In this document: positions 35,206-44,397 of the stretch, one piece after another
Position numbering within the stretch: position 1 is the stretch's first letter
Layout of the letters: every line of letters begins with the position of its first letter
Origin: Fibrobacterota bacterium
GTDB lineage: Bacteria; Fibrobacterota; Chitinivibrionia; Chitinivibrionales; FEN-1185
Direction of reading: 5' to 3'
Assembly (NCBI GenBank): GCA_003165595.1
Contig: PLWQ01000003.1
Span: 49,768-113,767, forward strand
Length of the DNA stretch: 64,000 bases
Notes under the pieces: generated by a model
The model's database searches: none
What the model was told of the DNA's origin: nothing
Seen by the model: the letters and a program-made list of their open reading frames with translations, nothing else
Translations under genes and position numbers: made by a program

Positions 35206-35469
35206 ATGAATTCTAAACTTCCTACAAAAAAGTCCGACTTCCTTCTTTATACCGCCGCAGCCGGTAAAATAAAGATTGACGTTTTTGTTCAAGACGAAAC
35301 TGTCTGGCTTACACAGAAGGCAATGGCAGAGCTGTTCGGAGTGAAAACCCCGGCTGTGAGCAAGCATTTAGCCAATATTTTTGAAACCGGCGAACTAAAG
35401 AAAGGCCCAACTATTTCCATTTTGGAAACAGTTCAAGCTGAGGGCAACCGAAAGGTCAGCAGGAAGGCG
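35206..35469 (+). pseudogene. rhuM: RhuM-family protein, truncated by an IS remnant
   Basis: From ATG 35206 the reading gives SDFLLYTAAAGKIKIDVFVQ and ETVWLTQKAMAELFGVKTPA, the hallmark N-terminus of RhuM proteins, through about residue 85. Then the sequence switches abruptly into an antisense transposase. Full RhuM proteins are about 330 residues, so about three quarters are missing. RhuM genes are common on mobile elements; their role is unclear. Confidence 0.82.
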
Positions 35470-35949
35470 CGATCTGACTTTGGATTTCTTCCGGTTTTGT
35501 GCCAGTTGCGCTTCCGTCAATGGTGCGCCACGAGTCCCTTTAGCAAATATTTTGCTTCTGTACCAGAGATAATCAAGCCGTTGTTCCGCCTTTTCAGAAT
35601 GATACGCGCTGTCGGCAAACACATCCGCGTTCGTGTTCTCAGGATTAAGGAGAGGTTCAAGCATGTTGGAATCGTGCACCTCTGCCGATGTCGCCACATA
35701 GTCTCGAATGATTTTATGCTTTGCATCTACCGATGCGTGATTCTTATAGCCGAAAAAGGTCTCATCGTTCTTCTTCGTCCACCGTGCATCAACATCCTTT
35801 TGGCGAAGTTTCGCCGGATGCTTCTGTCTGCCACTAACACAATCAAAACACGATTCAAATACCGGGCAAACGGTAATGAGGTTTTTTGAGGGGTAAAACC
35901 GCAATAATCATAATAGGATTCTTCCTGATTTCTTTCACCTATCGGCAAG
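35470..35949 (-). mobile_element. IS5-family transposase remnant
   Basis: Minus-strand reading gives WTKKNDETFFGYKNHASVDA, then KHKIIRDYVATSAEVHDS and DSAYHSEKAEQRLDYLWY, the DDE core of IS5-type transposases with the second and part of the third catalytic region. The N-terminal part is out of frame and the C-terminus stops at RKKSKVRSR, where the conserved VEHVFG should follow, exactly at the junction with rhuM. Both ends are gone and I see no terminal inverted repeats, so it is a dead fragment. Confidence 0.82.
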
Positions 35950-36181
35950 AAGGCAATCTTTCTGTCTAGTTAAAGGGAGGAAACCGTGAGCCGCCCGAGA
36001 CAACCACGCAAAGTTCCGTGCATCACCGTGCATCAGCAATCAGATTCCTCCACGAATTTCTTAAGGATTGCTGGATACCATAGCGGCCGCGGTTTTGTCT
36101 CTCTTCATAATGATGTGGCGTATACGGATTGAAGCGTTTTCTATATTACAGACATTCGACTCAATAAGGGGGAACTATTCT

Positions 36182-36691
36182 ATGCGAGGCAAAAAGGCTA
36201 CTGATGTTGACGAGTATATCAAGTTGTTTACCTCAGACATACAAAGGAAACTAAGACAGATAAGAGGAATAATAGAGAAAGCGGCTCCGGCCTCAGAGGA
36301 AAAGATAAGTCACAAAATGCCCATGGTGCACTCGAGTGGAGTTCTGGTCTATTTTGCCGCATTCAAGAACCATATCGGGTTCTTTCCCACTGCGAGCGGT
36401 ATCCATGAATTCAAATCGGAGTTGCGGGAATACAAGATTGCAAAAGGAACAATACAGCTTCCATACGACAAGCCAATTCCTGTTGAATTGATACGGAGAA
36501 TAGTAGCATTTCGAGTGGAGGAAAATCGGAAAAGAATGAAATCAGAATCGCTCCCGTCTGGAACGAAGCCTCTTGGGTGCCTTCCTGAAAGACATTGCAA
36601 ACAATGCGGAATACTTTTTACTCCCCATAGTAGGAAACAGGAATATTGCAGCACGAAGTGCAGATCTGTTCATAGCATCAGGAGAAGATAA
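36182..36691 (+). CDS. DUF1801 protein with a C-terminal zinc-finger-like tail
   Basis: A 169-residue protein (ATG 36182 with AAGGGGGAA upstream). Residues 1-115 form a DUF1801/YdhG-like domain: DVDEYIKLFTSDIQRKLRQI, ISHKMPMV, FKNHIGFFPTASGI, YDKPIPVELIRRIV. Residues 133-160 add CKQCGILFTPHSRKQEYCS with a second C, a CxxC...CxxxC zinc-finger-like tail similar to small YHS/MYM fingers. The frataxin-like fold of DUF1801 has been tied to iron handling in YdhG; here the added finger suggests nucleic acid or metal binding, which is inference. Confidence 0.75.
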   Translation: MRGKKATDVDEYIKLFTSDIQRKLRQIRGIIEKAAPASEEKISHKMPMVHSSGVLVYFAAFKNHIGFFPTASGIHEFKSELREYKIAKGTIQLPYDKPIPVELIRRIVAFRVEENRKRMKSESLPSGTKPLGCLPERHCKQCGILFTPHSRKQEYCSTKCRSVHSIRRR

Positions 36692-36840
36692 TGATCGATT
36701 TGAGTATAAGCTAGGTAGGCTTAGCTGCCATCGTTTGTCATTCGAGGAAATGCCCCCACAAGATTGCGCCTCAGGCACAGAGTCAGAACGGCCACCCCGG
36801 CTGAATTGCGGAAACTAGAGGCCGGAAAATAGGCTGGAAC

Positions 36841-37179
36841 TTAAGTTTGAGCAACAGGATATTCTTTCGGTTCCATTGATTTAGATAATTTTGCTCTTGT
36901 AGCCACCAATTCCCTTTTGCCGTTAGGAAACCGTTTTAGTTCGCATTCTACCAGGGTTCCCGTATCAAATTCCCATTCCTCATGTTCAACTTCTCTTTGA
37001 GTTAGGATTCTGTAATAACCTGCTTCTCGAACAGCGTATACAGGAGTCCAGAAATCAATAGACCGATTTGTAACTTTGACATAGACTTGTTCATACCTTA
37101 TCACTCTCGGGCGGCTCCGCACATAATCATCTAGCTCAGTCCAACCGGTCGCCACGTCAACGGGTGCTTTCCTGTCCAT
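36841..37179 (-). CDS. Hypothetical protein
   Basis: A 112-residue protein starting MDRKAPVDVATGWTELDDYV, rich in beta-strand-forming residues and charged ends. I recognise no domain. It is on the same strand as, and downstream of, the response-regulator and hybrid-kinase genes, but separated by about 140 bases. Codon use looks normal and the length is coherent, so a real gene is likely. Confidence 0.5.
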   Translation of the reverse strand: MDRKAPVDVATGWTELDDYVRSRPRVIRYEQVYVKVTNRSIDFWTPVYAVREAGYYRILTQREVEHEEWEFDTGTLVECELKRFPNGKRELVATRAKLSKSMEPKEYPVAQT

Positions 37180-37322
37180 GAGAAGCCTCCACTCTTTGCC
37201 GGCTTACCTTGCAATATCAAAATTGTTTGGCATGTGACCCCCTGCCTGCAGGAAACAGAAGGTCCTGCCCGAAGAGGTTTGTGCAAAAACCATGCCTCAA
37301 CAAACATTCTTAAGGGTTTAAC

Positions 37323-37676
37323 TCAAGACGCAACGAGTGGCTGAAGCTCTTCAAGAGCAAAGGGTTTCTTGAGAAAGGCAGTCGCACCTTGACTCAGCGC
37401 TTCATTGATTTTGCGATGGTCCATGTCGCCGCTCATAAGGATAATCGGAATCCTGGGCTGACGCTCGCGCATTGCTCGAATTGCCTCAATGCCATCCATT
37501 TTGGGCATGTTAATATCCATCAAGACCAAATCAAAGCGCTTGACTCGTGTCTGTTCATATGCCCGCGATCCGTTTTCTGCGACCGTGACGTTACAACCAA
37601 GGCAGGTCAGATATTCCTGAACCATTTCACAAAAAAGTACTTCATCATCGACCAAAAGAATGTTCTTTTCATTCAT
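37323..37676 (-). CDS. Single-domain response regulator
   Basis: A 117-residue CheY-like receiver domain with acidic pocket DD at residues 10-11, phospho-acceptor Asp54 in LVLMDINMP, the switch Ser in ILMSGD, and Lys in FLKKPF. There is no output domain, so it must pass the phosphate on or act by protein contact. It lies 24 bases after the hybrid kinase gene on the same strand, which makes that kinase its obvious partner. Confidence 0.9.
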   Translation of the reverse strand: MNEKNILLVDDEVLFCEMVQEYLTCLGCNVTVAENGSRAYEQTRVKRFDLVLMDINMPKMDGIEAIRAMRERQPRIPIILMSGDMDHRKINEALSQGATAFLKKPFALEELQPLVAS

Positions 37677-37700
37677 TATGCATTCTCCTTGAAAAGTGTA

Positions 37701-39254
37701 TCATGGGGCTCCAAGTACTCTTGATATGTTTTCCATCAATTGATCGAAAGAAAAGGGCTTTTTCAGAAAATGGGTACGTTCATGAGAGAGCAGCTGTTGC
37801 ATAGTACCATTACTGCTGTACCCCGACATGAATATTGCGCGCATCTGTGGATTTGTCAATAGCAATTCTTGATAGATTTGCTGACCGGACATGACCGGCA
37901 TTATCATGTCAAGCAACACCAGATCTATTGATCGATAGTGTTCAGAGTAATGCCGTATCGCTTGACGGCCGTCGGCAGAGGCAAATACTTTGCAGCCCTC
38001 GTGTTCAAGATATTCACTGATTACTGGAAGGAGATTCGGATCGTCGTCCACCACCAAAATGCTTGCAGACTTGACTTTCTTCGGTGTTTGCCCACCCTGA
38101 TCTGCTTCCTCCACACGCTTTGAGCCATTCTCGCCTCGTGGAAGATATATTGTGAAAGCTGTTCCCTTTCCTACTTCGCTCTTTAGCTCGATCCTACCTC
38201 CGTGGTTTCGCACAATGCCGTAGACCATTGCCAGGCCCATTCCCGTGCCTTTCCCCTTTTCCTTGGTTGAAAAAAATGGCTCAAATACTCTCTTCTGGTT
38301 CTCCAGAGGAATTCCCATTCCCGTATCGCGAACAGTTATCGAAATGCCTCCGTCAAGAAAATTGCCAAGTTGGGTCGCGGCAACTTCGCTTGAAGCGGAA
38401 ACATTTTTCGTTGTGACGGTGATGACGCCACCATCGGGCATTGAATCACGAGCGTTTATGAAAAGGTTCATTAAGACTTGCTCGAGTTGCGCTTTATCTC
38501 CGTCCATGGAGCACAAGGAAGAACAAAGATTCTGCTCAAACCCGATAGAGCTGTCAAATGTCTGTCTAAGAATGGAAATAACATGCCGAATCACTTCATT
38601 CGCGTCCAATGGATGCACCTCGTATTTTCCCCCTCTTGCAAACCCCAGAAGTTGACCCGTCAGATCTGCCGCTCGTTGAACAAGAGTTTCGATGTTCACG
38701 AGGTACTTGTCAACAGGATTATCTGCGCTGATTCTTAGTTTCATTCTGATAAGTGTCGCGTGACCGGAAATAGATCCAAGGATGTTGTTGAAATCATGAG
38801 CGATTCCTCCTGCCAACGTGCCAATAGATTCCATTTTCTGTGCTTGTAAAAGCTGTTGTTGGGTGTTAAGGCGGTGATCCTCATACATTTCAAGAAGTGT
38901 AGAGACGCTGAGAAATCCGAAGTACTTGCATTCACGAACAATAATAAATCCTTCCTTGCGTTCCTGGAAGGTAGGGGTTTGAATAAGATCTTCAAAATTC
39001 GTATCGTGCGATACGACCGGGCAGGGGGAGAGAAATTCAGAAATCTTCCGGCGAACTAACAGTTCTTGGCCAAATCTCGTGTAGACAAATTGTCTAAGCG
39101 TTTGTTCCCGAACAATACCGACGGGTTCGCCAAATGTATTAACAACAGGTACAAATGAGCTTTCTTTGTGGGCATGAAACGAGTCCAGCACGTCGCAAAC
39201 ATTTGCATCGAGCCGAACAGTGTCTAGCGCTTGAACATAAGGTGTAATTTTCAT
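37701..39254 (-). CDS. Hybrid histidine kinase with N-terminal CBS domains
   Basis: A 517-residue soluble kinase, started at 39254 because AAGGAA lies seven bases before this ATG. Residues 1-125 form a CBS-pair-like sensor (FVPVVNTFGEPVGIV...EGFIIVRECKYFGFLSV). The phospho-acceptor His153 lies in GGIAHDFNNIL. The HATPase domain carries the N box (NLFINARDS) and glycine boxes (DTGMGIP, GKGTGMGL). A C-terminal receiver domain (395-515) has Asp449. There is no membrane segment. CBS domains often bind adenine nucleotides, so energy sensing is a reasonable inference. Together with the following response regulator it forms a phosphorelay. Confidence 0.9.
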   Translation of the reverse strand: MKITPYVQALDTVRLDANVCDVLDSFHAHKESSFVPVVNTFGEPVGIVREQTLRQFVYTRFGQELLVRRKISEFLSPCPVVSHDTNFEDLIQTPTFQERKEGFIIVRECKYFGFLSVSTLLEMYEDHRLNTQQQLLQAQKMESIGTLAGGIAHDFNNILGSISGHATLIRMKLRISADNPVDKYLVNIETLVQRAADLTGQLLGFARGGKYEVHPLDANEVIRHVISILRQTFDSSIGFEQNLCSSLCSMDGDKAQLEQVLMNLFINARDSMPDGGVITVTTKNVSASSEVAATQLGNFLDGGISITVRDTGMGIPLENQKRVFEPFFSTKEKGKGTGMGLAMVYGIVRNHGGRIELKSEVGKGTAFTIYLPRGENGSKRVEEADQGGQTPKKVKSASILVVDDDPNLLPVISEYLEHEGCKVFASADGRQAIRHYSEHYRSIDLVLLDMIMPVMSGQQIYQELLLTNPQMRAIFMSGYSSNGTMQQLLSHERTHFLKKPFSFDQLMENISRVLGAP

Positions 39255-39599
39255 GAAAGGTTCCTTCATGCGAGTATCAATGAAGATTCTTTCCATTCAA
39301 ACGAAAGAATTTATGCGCTTAATGAAATTGTTGCCTGCAGCCTTTTGGAGCGTGAGGACGTAAATTCGTTCTTGCCTTACCACTTGCAAATTGTACGATG
39401 GATTTGTCCGAGGTAATTATCCTACAAACTGTCAAGACTTTCAAGTCATGAAGTGTTAGATCTTTGTTATGATCCGGGAAGTGTCAACTTGCTAATCTTA
39501 CCTGGCCTCCATGCGGTTTTCACGTCAAACCGTTCGCACAATTGTTGGCCTAACCCGTTCCTAGCGCATTTCTAACAATTCCTGGTTATTTTCTTGACA
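39255..39599. other. Intergenic region between kinase operon and sensor relic
   Basis: About 345 bases with no gene. It should hold the promoter of the minus-strand kinase operon. Near its right end a TTGACA box at 39594 precedes the relic sensor frame, but no matched -10 is evident. Confidence 0.3.
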
Positions 39600-39830
39600 A
39601 TGCGCATCAATCTGTCAATAAGACATAAGCAAACAATTCTGATTGGCATTTTCTTCCTCATCACTTTTGCGCTTACTTTCTGGTATTCCCTGCTTGCCGT
39701 AAATGGAATATTATACAGCGAGCGTGAGAATACATATCGAGATCGCATTGCAAATCTGATCACCATTCTTGAAAATGGGAACAGCTCCTGCAGCGCCAGA
39801 ATGACTTGCAATCGCCAAACGTGGAAATGA
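39600..39830 (+). pseudogene. N-terminal relic of a membrane sensor protein
   Basis: An ATG at 39600 opens MRINLSIRHKQTILIGIFFL, followed by a transmembrane helix and YSERENTYRDRIANLITILE. This is typical of the first membrane segment of sensor kinases or chemotaxis receptors. The frame then degenerates and ends; a one-base shift continues with QLLQRQNDLQSPNVEM. No kinase or signalling domain follows, so it is a truncated gene just upstream of the phosphofructokinase gene. Confidence 0.5.
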
Positions 39831-39882
39831 ATATGGCGGTTCAAGAAGACGCTTGGCGATTTAGCAAAGGATTGAAAAAAAC

Positions 39883-41004
39883 ATGACCAGGAAGATCGGC
39901 ATTCTTACAAGCGGCGGCGACTGCCCGGGACTCAACGCCGCGATCCGGGCGGTTGGGAAGGCGGGTCAGGACACTTATGCCATGCGGTTTATAGGGTTTC
40001 TTGACGGGTTCCGCGGGCTAGTGCTTGACAAGACAATAGTTCTAGAGAGCAAAATGCTTTCCAATATTCTCACAATCGGCGGAACAATACTCGGCACAAG
40101 CCGTGACAAGCCACACAGGATGGTAATTGACGGACGGGAACGCGACATGACCGGTGCGGCGATAAAGACCTACAAGCGCCACGGTCTGGAGGCGCTGGTT
40201 TGCATCGGAGGTGGCGGCACGCAGAAAAATGCTTTGAGGCTGAAAAGGGCCGGGCTTAATATAATAACCCTTCCCAAGACCATTGATAACGATGTTCCCA
40301 TGACGGATATATCATTCGGTTTCGACACTGCCATGGGCATCGTCACCGAGGCGGTAGACAGGCTGCATTCGACTGCCATGAGCCATCGACGCATCATCGT
40401 GGTAGAAGTCATGGGACACCGAGCCGGATGGCTCGCCTTAGGCGGCGGAATGGCTGGCGGCGCTGACGTGATCATGTTGCCAGAGATTGCCTATGATGTC
40501 AACCGAGTCGCAGACACCGTGCGAATGCGTTCAAAGGCGGGCAAGAAATTCAGCATCATTGTCGTGGCCGAAGGAGCGATGTCATGCCGTCAGGCGACTC
40601 AGGTCAAACAGCTTGTTGCTGGAAAAGACGCCGCAGAAGGCCGGAAGGAAAAGGAAAAGGCGTCTCGCCGGCTTGCGAAATTCCATGCGGAGCACCTCAA
40701 TCACACAATGGAATTTACGAAACAGCTCGAAGAACTCACGGGCCTTGAATCACGGCTCTCCATTCTGGGCCATTTGCAGCGTGGTGGATCGCCTTCCTGC
40801 TCAGATCGCCTGCTCGCAACCAAGCTCGGCTCTGCATGCGCAGAACTACTAGATAGGCGTAAGTATGGAATCATGGTCGGCGCAAAGGGTGACGGCGTGG
40901 AACCTGTTTCTTTAGAAAAGGTCGCGGGCAGAAAGAAACTCGTGCCCTTGGACCATTGCTGGATAAAAGCCGCCCGCAGCGTAGGGACATCGTTCGGAGA
41001 TTGA
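39883..41004 (+). CDS. pfkA: 6-phosphofructokinase, mixed-substrate (group III) type
   Basis: A 373-residue phosphofructokinase acting in glycolysis on fructose 6-phosphate. Visible motifs are [15 protein letters not shown] at the start, [10 protein letters not shown] at 108-117, PKTIDNDV at 131-138 with the catalytic Asp135, MGHRAGWLA, and [11 protein letters not shown]. The donor-site signature is odd: where E. coli ATP-PFK has GGDGS and PGTIDND, this has GGGGT and PKTIDND. The Lys is typical of pyrophosphate or group III enzymes, while the Gly instead of the second Asp of GGDD argues against strict pyrophosphate use. ATP use is likely but donor choice needs assay. Confidence 0.9.
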   Translation: MTRKIGILTSGGDCPGLNAAIRAVGKAGQDTYAMRFIGFLDGFRGLVLDKTIVLESKMLSNILTIGGTILGTSRDKPHRMVIDGRERDMTGAAIKTYKRHGLEALVCIGGGGTQKNALRLKRAGLNIITLPKTIDNDVPMTDISFGFDTAMGIVTEAVDRLHSTAMSHRRIIVVEVMGHRAGWLALGGGMAGGADVIMLPEIAYDVNRVADTVRMRSKAGKKFSIIVVAEGAMSCRQATQVKQLVAGKDAAEGRKEKEKASRRLAKFHAEHLNHTMEFTKQLEELTGLESRLSILGHLQRGGSPSCSDRLLATKLGSACAELLDRRKYGIMVGAKGDGVEPVSLEKVAGRKKLVPLDHCWIKAARSVGTSFGD

Positions 41005-41293
41005 CCGAATTTTTACCCGTCGAAACAATAACATTGAACCTAACCAATTATTGCAGAATTCTTCATTAAGCAAGTGCCGTTCTGCACAAACCTGGTCTCT
41101 GTAAGACTTAGAGTCGGACTGAATCAGCTAATGAACAGGGCGGGGGTGTAGCCAACCATTGTTCGGCCCCGTGTGTGGATCAAGATGCCTTTGCATCCGC
41201 TGAAAAGGTATATTGTGTGCATGATTCCTCCACATGTGGAAATTCTTAAAGGGTGTTCGGAATACAACATTAACCAGAAGGAGTATCTTTTTA

Positions 41294-41518
41294 ATGGCAA
41301 ACCCGACGATTCAGGAAAAACAAGTCCAGACCTTGGATGCAAAGCTTGTTCAGGTCTTGAAAACATTTGAAGAAAGCGCAACAACGATTACAAAGGAATA
41401 TGCCGCGATAGCAAAGAAAGGTGATCCCGATTTAAAGAAGAAGATTCAGAAACGTACTGACAAATTGGACAAGATGTGTGAGAAGGGCGAAGCCCTTATA
41501 GCAAAACTGGAAGACTAG
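41294..41518 (+). CDS. Small coiled-coil protein
   Basis: A 74-residue hydrophilic protein (ATG 41294, AAGGAG upstream) with heptad-like Leu/Ala spacing across its whole length: VQTLDAKLVQVLKTFEESAT and then KKIQKRTDKLDKMCEKGEAL. It is probably a helical bundle or coiled coil. No family recognised; it stands alone between the phosphofructokinase and the isochorismatase-like genes. Confidence 0.6.
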   Translation: MANPTIQEKQVQTLDAKLVQVLKTFEESATTITKEYAAIAKKGDPDLKKKIQKRTDKLDKMCEKGEALIAKLED

Positions 41519-41762
41519 AAAGCAATTGCCAAATTACAGGACAGCTTCATGGCAGCCGTTTCTCTAGAAGCGACTGCCATCCTTTTGCCAGCACTGTGCG
41601 GCGAGGAACGAATCAACCAATTGTCTCAGTGGCTTAGCGTGACATACCTCAGGCCAAATAATGTAAGCCCAATGTCTGGACATCAAATTTCGGAGAAGTA
41701 TCTGACTTGAGACTGACCCTTCTTCGACCTGAATTGTGCTACTCAAGGACAAGGAGAATAGA

Positions 41763-42380
41763 TTGAAAATTAGGATCATGTTGGTCTTTGCGACCTTGTT
41801 TTTCCTGCAATGTGGTAAAAACAATTCCAATTTAAGCATTAACCATGACAGCAAGTGGACCAATTCGATTCTCTTGGTAATTGATATGCAAAAGGGACTA
41901 CTGGACACAAATAGCTCTCAACATGTCGAAAGTGGTATGGTGGACAACTTAATCAGGAATGTCAATGACAATATCACTAAAGCCAGGAAGATGGGAATGC
42001 CAATCGTTTATATTCGAAACGAATGGTCGAATCCGCTCATTAATCTATTTACAAAGAATGTTTGCAAACAGGGAACGAAACAGGTTGCGCTAGATGGAAG
42101 AATCCGGGTGGAAAGCAATTTGGTGTTTGTGAAGAGTGTTCCGAGTACGTTCAGTAACAAGTCGTTTTGCAAATACGTAATAGACAACAAAGTAGGAACC
42201 ATTTATATCGAAGGAATAATGGCGCAGGCCTGTGTTTTTGCAACAGGGAAAGCTGGAATGAAAAACAACATGAGGATAGTAATGTTGGAAGACGGAATCG
42301 GATCAACCTCAAGCAAAACAAAGAGCAAGATGCTCAAAAAGTACCTAGGCAATAACATGATTCTACAGAAACAACTTTGA
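41763..42380 (+). CDS. Isochorismatase-like cysteine hydrolase lipoprotein
   Basis: A 205-residue protein starting at TTG 41763 (AAGGAG six bases before). A signal peptide ends in the lipobox FFLQC with Cys17, so it should be a membrane-anchored lipoprotein. The hydrolase part has Asp41 (VIDMQKG), Lys124 and the nucleophile Cys157 in GIMAQACV, the complete Asp-Lys-Cys triad of the isochorismatase/nicotinamidase family. Relatives hydrolyse amides or vinyl ethers in the cytoplasm; surface anchoring is unusual. Substrate unknown. Confidence 0.85.
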   Translation: MKIRIMLVFATLFFLQCGKNNSNLSINHDSKWTNSILLVIDMQKGLLDTNSSQHVESGMVDNLIRNVNDNITKARKMGMPIVYIRNEWSNPLINLFTKNVCKQGTKQVALDGRIRVESNLVFVKSVPSTFSNKSFCKYVIDNKVGTIYIEGIMAQACVFATGKAGMKNNMRIVMLEDGIGSTSSKTKSKMLKKYLGNNMILQKQL

Positions 42381-42508
42381 CACAACTGTAAAGGTTCTCT
42401 GGCAGATGGTCAATTTTGACTCGTGTGCGTTGTTGATGGGATACTTGGCGTGTTTTTGTTTTGGATTCGGAATCTGAACGGAGAATGCATGGAAGCAAGT
42501 GATGAAAT

Positions 42509-42721
42509 ATGAAAAGTGACCCCAATACAATTGGGCAACCGCAAAAACCGTTTATGGCCCACCTGCTGCCTTCAGCTTTTCTGATCTTCATTGGACTTCT
42601 CATCTGGATACCAGGCTCAATAAATCATTCGTCCTTCAGTATTGCGGGTATGGTATTGTCTGGAGCTGGGCTGATTTGGTGCGCCATTATCCTGGTTCTG
42701 ACAAAGTGGAAGCATGGTTAA
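42509..42721 (+). CDS. Small two-helix membrane protein
   Basis: A 70-residue protein with two hydrophobic stretches: residues 17-35 (HLLPSAFLIFIGLLIWIPG) and 42-64 (SIAGMVLSGAGLIWCAIILV), with a short loop between and a Lys-rich tail. No family recognised. It follows the isochorismatase-like gene by 130 bases. Confidence 0.5.
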   Translation: MKSDPNTIGQPQKPFMAHLLPSAFLIFIGLLIWIPGSINHSSFSIAGMVLSGAGLIWCAIILVLTKWKHG

Positions 42722-42824
42722 TCTTTGATAAGCATATTGGGACATCGGTGGAAATGTTGCGCCATGTGGAATGAATTGTGCTATATGTAGTCGTTATTTG
42801 TCTTATGCAAACAATTTTAGCTCC

Positions 42825-43017
42825 TGCTCGAATTCCGCGAGGGAGGCGAATATTCCAAACACCGGTTTCTTCTTGCCTTTGTTGTGTTGATCTCCGCACC
42901 CATGCCGGACAGCACCCGCAGCCCGATTCCCCAGTTATTCAGATCATGGACCTTGTCGACCAGGTTCTTCAGGCTACGGCCGAGGCGGTCCAGCTTCCAC
43001 ACGACGACGCATACGAA
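42825..43017 (-). pseudogene. Serine recombinase (resolvase) catalytic-domain fragment
   Basis: Minus-strand reading contains VVWKLDRLGRSLKNLVDKVH followed by DLNNWGIGLRVLSG and INTTKA, the middle of a Tn3-type resolvase/invertase catalytic domain. The active-site serine region is missing and a frameshift then continues as GIFASLAEFE in another frame. It is a relic of a serine recombinase. Confidence 0.78.
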
Positions 43018-43266
43018 ATACTGCGACCCTCGGAAGCACATGAAGGGGCAAAGCCAAAGGACTGATCTTTTCAGATTTGACAATTGTGGGCGGAAATGCC
43101 TATATTTTCTTTTGAAGTCGTTCAAGATGCGGACGGCGGAAGCGGGAAAACGGGTATAAGTGAGCGTCTGCAAAGGAACTCTCTTTATACGCCCACCCAT
43201 GCGCAAAAAAAACTTCCTATCAGTTAAGACGGGTGCTCTGTAGTTACACGAATAAAGGAGCCGCCC

Positions 43267-44397
43267 ATGAAAACGTTCTTCGCTTCCCCCGAACGGATTG
43301 ACGAACTAAAACTCCGGAAGAGCATCAGCCAGGCGGGCACAAACGAGGTCATCACCGGCCTGCTGCAGGCAAGCGCCGGCATCCTTGCCGTCCTCAATGA
43401 GCAGCGTCAGGTCCTTGCTGTAAACGACGCCTTTCTCAGAGAATTTGGCATCCACGACGCCGGCCATGTTCTCGGGCTGCGGCCCGGAGAGGCCGTTGGA
43501 TGCGTTCACGCCTGGGACATGGAAGCCGGATGCGGAACGTCGCAGTGGTGCGCCACGTGCGGCGCGGCAATCGCGATTGTTGCGGCTCTTGCCCAGAAAA
43601 AGCCGCAACAGCGCAAATGCGTTCTCGAACTCATGTCGAAGAAAACCGCAACCACCCTGTGCCTTGCGGTCCACTCATCCCTCATTTCGGTCGGCAAAGC
43701 CAACTATGTCGTGCTGTTTCTGCAGGATATCTCCGATCCGGAGCGCCGCGCAGCCCTTGAACGGATTTTTCTTCACGACCTCAAGAACCTCGCAATGGGC
43801 ATCCGGTTCGCCGCCGACCTCATGAATGACAAGAACAACGCGAGTCTTCCGGAAATCGCGGCGATGATGAACACCATTTCCGCCCGCCTCACCTCCGAAC
43901 TATCGGTTCAAACCACGATTGCGCATGCCGGCGGGCGCGCATACAAGCCGGAACGGACAAAGGTTTTACTTGCCGACATTCTGCGTGACGTGCAGCACGC
44001 GTTTCTCAACCACGGAATATCGCGGCGCAAGCTGTTTACGGTTGCGAACGATCTTGCCGCTGTCACCCTCGTCACCGACGCAACGCTCGTGGTGCGCGTG
44101 CTCACCAACATGGTCACCAACGCTTTCGAGGCAACCGCCGAGGACGGGCAGATCAAACTGTGGGTGCAACGGGAGCCACGCTTAATCACGTTCTGCGTGT
44201 GGAACAAAGGCTGCATCCCGGGGGAGACATCGCTGCGCGTATTTCAACAGTATTTTTCCACCAAGGAAGGCCCGGGCAGGGGATTCGGCACGTACAGCAT
44301 GAAGCTTCTGGGTGAACAGTTCCTCGGCGGGAAGGTTTCCTTTACATCATCGGAAGAGGAAGGAACAGTATTTAGGTTTTCGGTGCCCGCGGCGTAA
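43267..44397 (+). CDS. PAS-domain histidine kinase
   Basis: A 376-residue cytoplasmic kinase. Residues 30-155 hold a PAS domain (GILAVLNEQRQVLAVNDAFL) with a cysteine cluster GCGTSQWCATCGA that could bind a metal or sense redox. The His is in FLHDLKNLAMGIRF near residue 175, a variant HisKA motif. The ATP-binding domain has NMVTNAFEA and the glycine-rich GPGRGFGTYSMKLLG. It starts with GGAG upstream. No response regulator is adjacent, so it is an orphan here. GC is higher than in its neighbours. Confidence 0.88.
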   Translation: MKTFFASPERIDELKLRKSISQAGTNEVITGLLQASAGILAVLNEQRQVLAVNDAFLREFGIHDAGHVLGLRPGEAVGCVHAWDMEAGCGTSQWCATCGAAIAIVAALAQKKPQQRKCVLELMSKKTATTLCLAVHSSLISVGKANYVVLFLQDISDPERRAALERIFLHDLKNLAMGIRFAADLMNDKNNASLPEIAAMMNTISARLTSELSVQTTIAHAGGRAYKPERTKVLLADILRDVQHAFLNHGISRRKLFTVANDLAAVTLVTDATLVVRVLTNMVTNAFEATAEDGQIKLWVQREPRLITFCVWNKGCIPGETSLRVFQQYFSTKEGPGRGFGTYSMKLLGEQFLGGKVSFTSSEEEGTVFRFSVPAA

